DNA from: Nitrospinae bacterium RIFCSPLOWO2_12_FULL_45_22
GTDB lineage: Bacteria > 2-12-FULL-45-22
Length of the DNA: 17,590 bases
Assembly (NCBI GenBank): GCA_001803565.1
Contig: MHDQ01000282.1
Location: 16,346-33,935, forward strand
Direction: 5' to 3'
Part shown: positions 1 to 5,365 of the stretch, piece after piece
How positions within the stretch are numbered: the first letter of the stretch is position 1
Layout of the letters: each line of letters opens with the position of its first letter
Translations under genes and position numbers: made by a program
The notes under the pieces: model-generated
What the model saw: the letters and a program-made list of their open reading frames with translations, nothing else
What the model was told of the DNA's origin: nothing
Databases searched by the model: none

Positions 1-117
1 TCGCTTTTTAAGCCGATAGAGACATTATAACATAACAAAATACTACAAATTTCAACTATTTTTTCAGGTTTTGCCCCAAACTTATTTTTTATGGCATAAA
101 AGATTTTCCATTTTGTT

Positions 118-351
118 TTGGGGCCAGGTTTGCTTGATCAATATACAATTAAGAGGTTCCGCAGTGATAGTGCAGCTTATCAAGCAAAGATTATAAATTA
201 CTCCGAAGAGCAAGAGATAGAATATAGTATCACGGCGGATCAAGATAGTGCGGTTAAGAAGGCGATAGAGGCTATCCCAGTAGAGGATTGGAAGCCCCTG
301 AAAGGCAGGGAGGGTGCCTGCATAGCAGAGAGGGAGAGATTCGGGTCTTGA
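118..351 (+). pseudogene. IS1380-family transposase fragment (DDE domain piece)
   Basis: About 60 residues resemble the central catalytic domain of IS1380-group DDE transposases. The stretch 'RSDSAAYQAKIINY' followed by 'YSITADQDSAVKKAI' matches the family pattern in which a DSA segment and a 'tADqd' segment flank the second catalytic acidic region. A full family member is over 400 residues. Here there is no N-terminal DNA-binding part, and similarity stops at about residue 65, where the frame runs into a short unrelated tail. The only in-frame start is a TTG, so this is a relic and not an expressed gene. It was called from motif memory, without a database search. Confidence 0.6.
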
Positions 352-574
352 TTTTTGAATTAGTTTATGCCATGTTGTCTTTATGCCAAGAGCATTAAGA
401 ATAGAGTCTCGATGAATCCCTTATAAAGGCAAAGAGTAACCGGGAAAAGGCTGAAAAAATTGGTGAGCAAGGGTTGAGTAGACCAAAAAAAGCAGATGAA
501 CAACTCAAACTGGACAAAGCTTCCATCCATCCTCTTTTCCTCAGAGGTGGAGGGCCAAAAATGAGAGGTGCAAA
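352..574 (+). other. Intergenic stretch with an unrecognised open fragment
   Basis: There is no convincing gene. A stop-free plus-strand frame at 405-581 has no start codon. It encodes a charged, lysine-rich stretch ('KSNREKAEKIGEQG', 'ADEQLKLDKASIHPLF') with protein-like composition that could be the tail of a decayed gene. It runs into the start of the downstream antitoxin, whose ribosome-binding site it contains. Confidence 0.3.
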
Positions 575-823
575 ATGGTGACAATAAAAGGGATATATGA
601 TGGGGAAAAGATAGAACTATTAGAGGAAGTCCCCTTCAGAGAAAAGAAAAAAGTGGTCGTTACTTTTCTTGACGAAGTTCCTGAGAATACCGATATGCTG
701 CCATCTGGTATTGCTCCTATTGAAGCCTTAAAAGGTTGTGCAAGGGGTTCAAACTTGACTGAAAAACTACTTGAATCCAGGAAAAAGGATTTAGACCTTG
801 AAGAAGCAAAATGGAGAAAATGA
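575..823 (+). CDS. Antitoxin of a VapBC-like module (DUF104/AF2212-like)
   Basis: This 82-residue protein begins 'MVTIKGIYDGEKIELLEEVPF', the N-terminal beta-hairpin pattern of the small AF2212/DUF104-like antitoxins that sit in front of PIN-domain toxins. In that family the N-terminus dimerises and contacts DNA, and the charged C-terminus (here 'LTEKLLESRKKDLDLEEAKW') wraps the toxin. An AGAGG ribosome-binding site lies 6 nt before the ATG at 575. The gene overlaps the downstream PIN gene by 26 nt, typical of translationally coupled antitoxin-toxin pairs. The family call rests on the N-terminal pattern and the partner. DUF2281-like is the alternative. Confidence 0.65.
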   Translation: MVTIKGIYDGEKIELLEEVPFREKKKVVVTFLDEVPENTDMLPSGIAPIEALKGCARGSNLTEKLLESRKKDLDLEEAKWRK

Positions 824-1236
824 GTATTATGTTTTGGACAGTTCTGCCTTTTTAGCGCTGTTCGAGGATGAAAATGGGGCTGAAACTGTTCAGAACCTGC
901 TTGACCAAGCAACACGGGGGGGAGTTATTATCTTCGTCTCCTTTGTAACTTTTACTGAGATTTTCTACATTACCTTTCGAGAAAAAGGAGAAAAAGAGGC
1001 AAGAAAACAAACCAAACTAATGAATAGGCTTGCTATAACGCGAGTAGAATCTTCCCAGGAACTTGGCCTAATAGCGGGAAGGTTGAAAGCCACAAATAAA
1101 ATCTCTTTTGCCGATGCCTGGATTGCTGCTACAGCGATATTTTACGCTGCCACCTTGGTGCATTAAGGATCCTGAGTTTGAGCAATTAGAGGACGAAGTT
1201 AAAGTATTGAAGCTACCATACACAAAGAGTGCATAG
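798..1236 (+). pseudogene. vapC: PIN-domain (VapC-like) toxin, frameshifted near the C-terminus
   Basis: A PIN-domain ribonuclease, expected to cut RNA using acidic residues that hold Mg2+. The frame from TTG 798 gives 'YVLDSSAFLALF' with D14, then E54 (TFTE) and D106 (SFADAW), the canonical first three acidic positions. The frame stops at 1166 after '..ATLVH', but shifting one base at 1162-1165 (an extra T in GTGCATTAAGG) restores the standard PIN ending 'HKDPEFEQLEDEVKVLKLPY' and a natural stop at 1234-1236. The gene therefore carries a one-base insertion that removes about 24 residues, including the fourth acidic position. The start is uncertain: TTG 798 has an AGGAAAAAGGA upstream and is the only start ahead of D14 in this frame. 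Confidence 0.7.
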
Positions 1237-1243
1237 ATGCTAA

Positions 1244-1270
1244 GAGGGTTAATCCCTCATTATTTTTGTG
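1244..1270 (+). terminator. Weak terminator-like hairpin after the VapBC-like module
   Basis: GAGGG at 1244-1248 pairs with CCCTC at 1254-1258 around a TTAAT loop, followed by ATTATTTTTG. The stem is only 5 bp, but its position just after the repaired toxin stop and before the convergent DsbA-like gene suits a rho-independent terminator. Confidence 0.35.
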
Positions 1271-2024
1271 AAGAAAGGAGGCTGTCTATGGCCTCCCTGA
1301 AACTAGCATAGGGCTGGGCTCCCCTTATTACCCTGAGCACTTTTACCTTTGAGTTTTTGGGGTCCGTAAATCCCAAGAAAAAGATGGGTGTGCCTCTTAA
1401 GCCGCTCTTTTGCCCCTCTGCTATATCGTTGCGGATTTCAGTAGCGTGTTTGCCGCTATCAAGGCATTGTTGGAATTCAGGCATGTCTAGCCCGAGGGCC
1501 TGGGCATGTCCTGATAAATCCTTCGGGCTCAGGGCCTTTTGATGAGCAAAGAGCCGGGCATGCATCTCCCAGTATTTTCCTTGTTCACCGGCGCAGTTGG
1601 CCGCCTCGGCCGCCTTGAAGGCCTCTTTGTGGATGGATTCAATAGGAAAGTTGCGGAAGACATATTTGACCTTGCCGGTCTTGATATAATCCCGCTCGAT
1701 CTGGGGCACCGTCTCCCGGAAGTGCCGGGCACAAAAGGGTCACTGGTAATCAGAAAACTCGATCAGGGTCAGCTTAGCATTCTTGTCCCCTTTAAAGGGA
1801 TTATCAGCGACATTTAGAACAACCTCCTGGGGCAGCTGTTTCCCTTGCAGGATGTTTCTAATCTCCTGGAGCTCCTTTTGGATGGCTCTCTGGCCTTCTT
1901 TGAGCGCCTCTATCTCTTTTCGCAAAGCCTTCAACTCTTCACTGGATTGAGTAAAGCCCGATTGAGGGCAAAAGAAAGTCAATAGACACAACCCAAGAAG
2001 AATCCTTTGAAATATATTTATCAT
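1260..2024 (-). CDS. DsbA-like thioredoxin-fold oxidoreductase, probable selenoprotein (in-frame UGA at the CxxC position)
   Basis: A secreted thiol-disulfide oxidoreductase of the DsbA/thioredoxin_4 type. From the ATG at 2024 it has a hydrophobic signal ('FQRILLGLCLLTFF'), a charged coiled-coil-like linker (about residues 30-60, 'LKALRKEIEALKEGQ'), then the fold: 'LTLIEFSDYQ', UGA at 1742-1740, 'PFCARHF', 'VKYVFRNFPI', and the cis-proline loop 'GLRGTPIFFLG'. The UGA is residue 95 and sits exactly where relatives have the first Cys of CxxC. The second Cys is residue 98. Reading through gives 254 residues, normal for the family, with no other lesion. The frame stays open to a GTG at 2075, but that extension is encoded by a dispersed repeat (2043-2130), so ATG 2024 or 2036 is preferred. 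Alternative: a TGC-to-TGA nonsense mutation or sequencing error. Confidence 0.7.
1705..1726 (-). promoter_or_regulatory. Candidate bacterial SECIS hairpin downstream of the in-frame UGA
   Basis: Numbering U of the UGA as 1 on the minus strand, GGCA (17-20) pairs with UGCC (35-38). A CUU bulge follows on the 5' side. CCG (24-26) then pairs with CGG (32-34) and closes a GGAGA loop. Bacterial SECIS elements lie inside the coding region just after the UGA and have a short upper stem, often a 5' bulged U, and a G in the first two loop positions. The E. coli fdhF element has the same order: lower stem, bulged U, 3-bp upper stem, GGUC loop. Here the loop starts 23 nt after the UGA. The base after the UGA is C, as in fdhF. 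Folding was done by eye. Confidence 0.5.
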
Positions 2025-2042
2025 AGCTTTATCCATCAAAAA

Positions 2043-2130
2043 ACAGGGCAGACAGCCTCGCAAGAAGCCACCCACCTTGTCCTATTGCAAATCCCTTCAG
2101 CGGGATCTAACTCATGTCTTGCCGGGCCTG
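2043..2130. repeat. Dispersed palindromic repeat, degraded copy
   Basis: This stretch aligns with the element at 3266-3350. Both share the run ACC(C/G)CCTTGTCCT, a variable spacer and CCTTCAGCGGG followed by CTAAC. The hairpin arms that are perfect in the other copy are decayed here. It lies directly in front of the DsbA-like gene and supplies the apparent upstream extension of that reading frame. Confidence 0.55.
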
Positions 2131-2162
2131 TTTGGGTCGAATGACCAAAGGGAGCAAGCTGT

Positions 2163-2186
2163 AAAACCGATGTTATAAGGCATCGG
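2163..2186 (-). terminator. Rho-independent terminator after the TA operon
   Basis: On the minus strand CCGATG (2186-2181) pairs with CATCGG (2172-2167) and is followed immediately by TTTT (2166-2163). It begins 2 nt beyond the stop of the DUF4258-partner antitoxin, so it probably ends the transcript that starts near 3035. Confidence 0.55.
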
Positions 2187-2187
2187 C

Positions 2188-2385
2188 CTATCCTTGGTGC
2201 TTTGCAATCAGTTCCCGGACGGCAGGGACCAATTCATTAGGAATCTCTATGACAGTCTGGGTTCGATCTTCAAACGTCCATTCGTCTTCCGCAACCGCCT
2301 CCTCTTCCGTCTGTTCCTCGTAGTGGGTCAGAACCCTGCGGACTCTTGCTTCATCCCAGCCGGGTGGAAACTTGCTTTGCTTCAT
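2188..2385 (-). CDS. Antitoxin partner of the DUF4258/BrnT-like toxin
   Basis: A 65-residue acidic protein ('WDEARVRRVLTHYEEQTEEEAVAEDE', shown in two parts: 'WDEARVRRVL' and 'HYEEQTEEEAVAED') ending 'VPAVRELIAKHQG'. Its start overlaps the toxin stop in an ATGA, giving toxin-first order as in BrnT-BrnA modules. The small acidic sequence and coupling argue for an antitoxin that neutralises the very basic upstream protein. I recognise the pattern as a recurrent companion of such toxins but cannot give a firm family name. Confidence 0.55.
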   Translation of the reverse strand: MKQSKFPPGWDEARVRRVLTHYEEQTEEEAVAEDEWTFEDRTQTVIEIPNELVPAVRELIAKHQG

Positions 2386-2666
2386 CTTTTCTTCCTGCGC
2401 CTCCTTCGCCGATAAGCGGTTAAAGGCTTACCCTTCAATTCGTATGCTGTGATCACGAAGATACTATCTGGCTCCGGATCAGGAACATAAATAACCCGCA
2501 GATACCGTCCTCCCTGAGTCTGACCAATTGCAACTCTGGAACCCTCGCACCCAGGGCGATCTTCCCCTGGCCTTCTCAATACATCCTTAACCTCGTCTTC
2601 GTCAACTCCATGTCTATAGATATGAGGTTCGCTTGTCTCTGGGTCGATATAAAAGCGAAGCTTCAT
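2382..2666 (-). CDS. DUF4258/BrnT-like toxin
   Basis: A 94-residue protein with 'HIYRHGVDEDEVKDVL' (residues 15-30), 'GRYLRVIYV' (53-61) and 'SIFVITAYEL' (68-77), then a strongly basic tail of arginines and lysines. The early His/Arg, the strand-strand core and the 'VITAYE' strand match the compact RelE-like fold of DUF4258 and BrnT proteins, whose studied members act as ribonuclease toxins. A GGAAGAGG ribosome-binding site precedes ATG 2666. The start overlaps the stop of the truncated RelE gene (TGATG), and the stop overlaps its antitoxin (ATGA). Toxin activity is inferred from family and arrangement. Confidence 0.55.
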   Translation of the reverse strand: MKLRFYIDPETSEPHIYRHGVDEDEVKDVLRRPGEDRPGCEGSRVAIGQTQGGRYLRVIYVPDPEPDSIFVITAYELKGKPLTAYRRRRRRKKR

Positions 2667-2857
2667 CAGCCTCTTCCTACTAGCTCCTCAGGACGACGGT
2701 AGCTTGCTTCTAGACCATGAAGTTTACGGTGGTGCAATGGAAAAGGATTTTCAGCAAGGGATTTAATTTTCTCAAGAATCTTAGGTATATATTGTCTGTC
2801 AATACATTTTAGTTCTCGTTCTGCCGAGCTCTTCCAGTCAATTTCATAAGAGGCCAT
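2666..2857 (-). pseudogene. RelE/ParE-like toxin, C-terminally truncated
   Basis: 'MASYEIDWKSSAERELKCID' through 'HRKLHGLEASYR' is the N-terminal half of a RelE/ParE-superfamily mRNA interferase: the first strand, two helices, and the 'P..HRKLhG' loop before the core sheet. Full-length relatives have about 85-90 residues and continue after 'SYR' with 'IRvGdYRviY'-type strands that carry the catalytic Arg and Tyr. Here homology stops at about residue 53, and a short unrelated tail ('RPEELVGRG') runs into the next gene's start. A deletion has joined relE to the upstream sequence of the DUF4258 gene, so this product should be inactive. Confidence 0.7.
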
Positions 2858-3035
2858 CTACTTTTAACCGTTTTATTAATTCATCAAGGGATATTGTTGG
2901 TTCATCCCTACGTTCAGCAATAATAGCAAGGCCATGGAGATCTTCTAAAAGTTCTTCATATTCTTCTAATGGGATAACAACAGCGGTTTTTTTCCCACTC
3001 TCATCTATTAAATATTGTGTTTGGATTCTCCCCAT
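2844..3035 (-). CDS. RelB/Phd-like antitoxin
   Basis: This 63-residue protein contains 'QTQYLIDESGKKTAVVIPL', 'EEYEELLEDLHGLAIIAER' and 'ISLDELIKRLKVDGLL'. A short beta-rich N-terminus, the 'PleEYEeLleDL' helix and the C-terminal 'sldEl...LK..GLL' are typical of Phd/YefM/RelB-type antitoxins that pair with RelE toxins and repress their own promoter. A strong ribosome-binding site (AGGAGG, 5-6 nt before ATG 3035) precedes it. It overlaps the RelE gene by 14 nt. Because its cognate toxin is truncated, it may now serve only as regulator of the downstream TA pair. Confidence 0.7.
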   Translation of the reverse strand: MGRIQTQYLIDESGKKTAVVIPLEEYEELLEDLHGLAIIAERRDEPTISLDELIKRLKVDGLL

Positions 3036-3047
3036 CCTTTACCTCCT

Positions 3048-3265
3048 ACTAGATTAGCTTCTTACAAAATATGGCAGATCAAATTCAGCAAACCCATCTC
3101 CCTACCCTAAGACCCTAGCAAGCAGGCGAGGTAGTGGAAACCGTTGCATCATCAATAGTGGTCTTGCCTGGGTTTTTTCTTACCATAAACCTTACATCTT
3201 GTCAATTAGGTACAGGCCGAAGTTTCTTTTACAATCTCTTTGAAATGGGTTTATATACATATAAA
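3048..3265. other. Intergenic, no gene recognised
   Basis: No frame in either strand has recognisable protein features. It contains the likely promoter region of the minus-strand TA operon (just above 3047), but no clear -35/-10 pair could be assigned. Confidence 0.4.
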
Positions 3266-3350
3266 ACAAGGCGGGCACTTCCTTGCGGGCTACCCGCCTT
3301 GTCCTCTTGTAGAACCTCCTTCAGCGGGCACTAACTTCTGGCCCGCTGAA
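3266..3350. repeat. Twin-hairpin dispersed repeat (intact copy)
   Basis: Two perfect palindromes stand side by side. ACAAGGCGGG (3266-3275) pairs with CCCGCCTTGT (3293-3302) over a 17-nt loop. TTCAGCGGGC (3320-3329) pairs with GCCCGCTGAA (3341-3350) over an 11-nt loop. On the minus strand the first hairpin is followed by TTTTAT, so it could also terminate minus-strand transcripts. A degraded relative lies at 2043-2130. The layout resembles paired REP/BIME-type elements. Confidence 0.6.
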
Positions 3351-3361
3351 TTATATGGGTA

Positions 3362-3777
3362 CTACTTTTTACCTTTACCTGGATTCACTACCACTACCTC
3401 GCAGGTGCTGGTAGCAGGGTTGCCGTTACCATCATCAGCAGTGACGGTCCAGGTGATATGGTCGTCTACTCCACCTGAATCCACAATATTGATGGTACCG
3501 CCTGTGAATGATACCACACAGGATTCTTTCTTGTCTACCGTCTTGCCAGCACCATTAATCATCCAACAGTCATAGCCCGTAATCGTAGGAGATACTGTTT
3601 CGCAATTATCCATAGCGCTGGCTGTGAAGGAGATGGGAGCATTAGGTGGAACGATGGTTGCTGGAGAGTTACACTGGATTTGGGGTGGAGTAATGTCATC
3701 TACGATGACAGTCTGGGTCTGGGTCGAAGTGTTCCCGTTCCCGTCATTGTAGCTCCATGTAACCGTGGAGGGCCCCT
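3362..3777 (-). pseudogene. Fragment of an Ig/HYR-repeat surface protein (C-terminal piece)
   Basis: The minus-strand frame is open from about 3777 down to a stop at 3362 and reads as extracellular Ig-like/HYR repeats: 'GPSTVTWSYNDGNGN', 'TQTVIVDDITPPQIQC', 'APISFTASAMDNCE', 'VDDHITWTVTADDGNGNPA', 'TCEVVVVNPGKGKK'. The 'D..GN' turns and the 'V.DDi.PP.i.C' linker mark about one and a half repeats. A TAA interrupts the frame just before 'QGPSTV', and there is no signal peptide or credible start. An internal ATG at 3613 has no ribosome-binding site and begins mid-domain. This is the tail of a large secreted protein cut off at the repeat at 3778-3813. Confidence 0.65.
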
Positions 3778-3813
3778 GTTACCAAAATACTCAAGGGGTA
3801 ATCTGGTAACACC
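3778..3813. repeat. Inverted repeat at the break of the Ig-like fragment
   Basis: TGTTACCA at 3778-3785 is mirrored by TGGTAACA at 3806-3813 around a roughly 20-nt spacer. Homology of the Ig-like fragment stops exactly here, so this hairpin could mark an insertion or deletion boundary. From here to 3934 no gene is visible. A string near 3890-3910 (AAGTATGGTGTCCCCAGAAT) resembles sequence I associate with IS200/REP-transposase remnants, without proof. Confidence 0.4.
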
Positions 3814-3934
3814 TGACATCATCGGGACAAGTCAGTGATAATAGGGACTGCCGGTAGGGGAAAATTATTTGACCAGGATAAAAAATTAAAATTAAGTATG
3901 GTGTCCCCAGAATAAGCAGAATAGCCCAGGATCT

Positions 3935-4285
3935 TTAGGCTTCCAAAAAATCAATAGTATAAGATTCCATTCCAGATGGATGTTTAGAGGTATATTTTTT
4001 AAGGGCATTGGCTATTAGGGAGAATTTATCCCCTGCCAGGGTATAAGGTATGATAAGCACCCCATAATGAGGGCGGTGTTCATTAAAGAATTGAACCGTA
4101 AGTCTGATATAGTCATTCCGATTTCTGGTTACCATACACCTCCCTTTAGAAACGGCATATTCTAGTTGCTCTTTATCAAGGGCCTGGGTCATACCTACTT
4201 CATGGGCGCTAATAGCATCAATCTGATATTTTCTCAACAGCTCTGCAATCTTCGGGCTTATATCCTCGTCAAGATAATATTTCAC
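3935..4285 (-). CDS. DUF5615 PIN-like toxin
   Basis: A 116-residue protein beginning 'MKYYLDEDISPKIAELLR', the DUF5615 (Mut7-C-like, PIN-like) pattern, with acidic residues D6 and D8 at the end of the first strand. It continues 'IDAISAHEVGM', 'LEYAVSKGRCMVTRNRNDY' (D58) and 'HYGVLIIPY', matching the family's 'l.T.D.DF' and 'GiiiI' segments. Members pair with DUF433 antitoxins and are predicted RNases. Translation starts at a GTG whose G is the last base of the upstream antitoxin's TAG, so the two are tightly coupled. Family membership is clear. Toxin activity is inferred from the pairing. Confidence 0.75.
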   Translation of the reverse strand: MKYYLDEDISPKIAELLRKYQIDAISAHEVGMTQALDKEQLEYAVSKGRCMVTRNRNDYIRLTVQFFNEHRPHYGVLIIPYTLAGDKFSLIANALKKYTSKHPSGMESYTIDFLEA

Positions 4286-4701
4286 TAACTATTTCCCCTT
4301 AGAAAGGGGTATCCTTCATGAATACGTTCTCTGGTCCAGCTTTCGTTCTGAGTTATCAGTTGGTCAATCTCGCCAGGGTACTTCCGATAATAGCCAATAG
4401 CGGCCCTGAGTTGCTGTTCGGTAAGCCAGTGATAGATATTACGCAGGCGTTCAAAATCCTCTCTTACACCCTTATAATTGGCAATGACTTCCCACGCCTC
4501 TATGCCACTCCCAGCTATTCTGGCCCGGTAGCCACTTACTCCCTCAGAAAAAATAATCCCCGGACAGCATCGCATCTTGATGGCCTCTTCGAGAAGTTCT
4601 CTTACCATGGTAGAGAATTCTTTTCCCGATTCCTGGGCAATAGTTTGAACCTCTTTGACGAGTTCTTCGGGAATCCTCATACTTTTTTGAACGGTTGCCA
4701 T
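4285..4701 (-). CDS. Ribbon-helix-helix + DUF433 fusion antitoxin
   Basis: This 138-residue protein joins two modules. Residues 3-43 ('VQKSMRIPEELVKEVQTIAQ', 'FSTMVRELLEEAI') are a ribbon-helix-helix DNA-binding fold. Residues about 51-117 ('GYRARIAGSGIEAWEVIANY', 'LTEQQLRAAIGYYRKYPGEI') are a DUF433 domain, the antitoxin type that accompanies DUF5615 toxins. It probably binds both its promoter and the toxin. ATG 4701 is chosen because GAGGGGGTG lies 8 nt upstream. The frame is open 19 codons further, but that part translates the ribosome-binding site. A possible operator region lies upstream at about 4770-4800, with direct near-repeats of AATACAA/AATACGA, not demonstrable by eye. Confidence 0.7.
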   Translation of the reverse strand: MATVQKSMRIPEELVKEVQTIAQESGKEFSTMVRELLEEAIKMRCCPGIIFSEGVSGYRARIAGSGIEAWEVIANYKGVREDFERLRNIYHWLTEQQLRAAIGYYRKYPGEIDQLITQNESWTRERIHEGYPFLRGNS

Positions 4702-4802
4702 AATAACACCCCCTCTATTGCTAGAATCACCAACGATAAGGGGCCTCGTACTGTTCACATCCCATCATCATGCAATACAATACGATGAAATACAACGCAT
4801 GT

Positions 4803-4836
4803 CAAATTAGCGCAGGCTTTAGCCTGCGCTAATTTG
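4803..4836. repeat. Perfect 16-bp-arm extragenic palindrome
   Basis: CAAATTAGCGCAGGCT (4803-4818), two T, then AGCCTGCGCTAATTTG (4821-4836) form an uninterrupted inverted repeat. It stands between the RHH/DUF433 operon and the broken SEC-C gene. It resembles the GCAGGCT-AAGCCTGC type of dispersed palindromes common in metagenome-derived genomes. It could also act as a bidirectional terminator, although no long T run follows. Confidence 0.6.
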
Positions 4837-4846
4837 TGGAAAGCTA

Positions 4847-5304
4847 TTAGTAATCAACTGATAAGGAATTGCTTTTCTGTTTAGGAAAGATTAACATAGC
4901 GATAAGGAAGATGGCAACCTTTTTTCTAGCTTTGACACGGAATTTATATTTATCGAGCCAGAAGAAGTAATTAAGAGATAGATAGGATAGTAAGAGCTTG
5001 TTGTGAGGCAGATTTTTTGAAATAAAATGCTTAATTTTGGCTAGAAGTTCTTCAGTTTTTTCTTTGCCGAATTTCCGCACTATCTCATCCCACAATGGGG
5101 AAGTTCGAATTTGCTTTTGGTATTCCTTAGTCATATGTTCCAATTGTTCGGGGGACAGCGTCTCACCAGGCATAGCGAAGTGAATACCGTCGTCTTCAAT
5201 CCAAGAAAACGACGCAGTGAAGATTGAGCTTTCCTACAACATTTTTTGAATTTTTTCCCGCTGCCACATGAGCAAGGATCGTTTCTACCAATTCTTCTAT
5301 TCAT
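4847..5304 (-). pseudogene. SEC-C motif protein, frameshifted and 3'-replaced
   Basis: ATG 5304, with GAGG 6 nt upstream, opens a 57-residue frame (5304-5131) with a textbook SEC-C zinc motif, '[18 protein letters not shown]', as at the SecA C-terminus and in many small proteins. The second part is in another frame: '[20 protein letters not shown]', '[20 protein letters not shown]', 'VRKFGKEKTEELL'. I judge this to be the normal continuation, so a one-base frameshift lies between about 5230 and 5190. From about 5021 to the stop at 4847 the protein is encoded by the 163-bp direct repeat ('FLIAMLIFPKQKSNSLS'), so the natural 3' end was replaced by that insertion. It lies 61 nt after the PRiA4b-ORF3-like gene and was probably its operon partner. 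Confidence 0.6.
4859..5021. repeat. 163-bp direct repeat, copy 1
   Basis: Nearly identical to 6683-6844, with about four substitutions and one extra T in a T run by eye. Both copies begin TGATAAGGAATTGC and end GAGGCAGATTTTTT, and the flanks differ on both sides, so the boundaries are sharp. Copy 1 ends inside the SEC-C gene. The element's nature is unknown. On the minus strand it encodes a hydrophobic stretch. Confidence 0.75.
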
Positions 5305-5365
5305 TTACTGCCTCAAGGTGATTATTGACCTTTACTTTTGGGCAAAACTGACCTATTCTCCAACT

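Noticed and set aside
1260-2024. Alternative genetic code with UGA read as an amino acid
   Set aside because: UGA is the natural end of several intact genes in the window (823, 2382, 13646), and no other gene contains an in-frame UGA within conserved sequence.
3134-3575. Two plus-strand open frames across the twin-hairpin repeat
   Set aside because: They translate palindromes and the antisense of the Ig-like fragment, with composition unlike a real protein.
3778-3813. Integron attC site
   Set aside because: The arms do not fit the RYYYAAC/GTTRRRY core rules, and there is no integrase or gene cassette array.
4318-4788. Plus-strand 156-residue frame opposite the RHH/DUF433 antitoxin
   Set aside because: It is a complement of a well-supported gene, with no motif and no start context.
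5240-5304. Programmed -1 frameshift in the SEC-C gene at its A-rich runs
   Set aside because: A slip at the A runs would meet a TAG in the new frame before the downstream segment, so recoding there cannot join the two halves.
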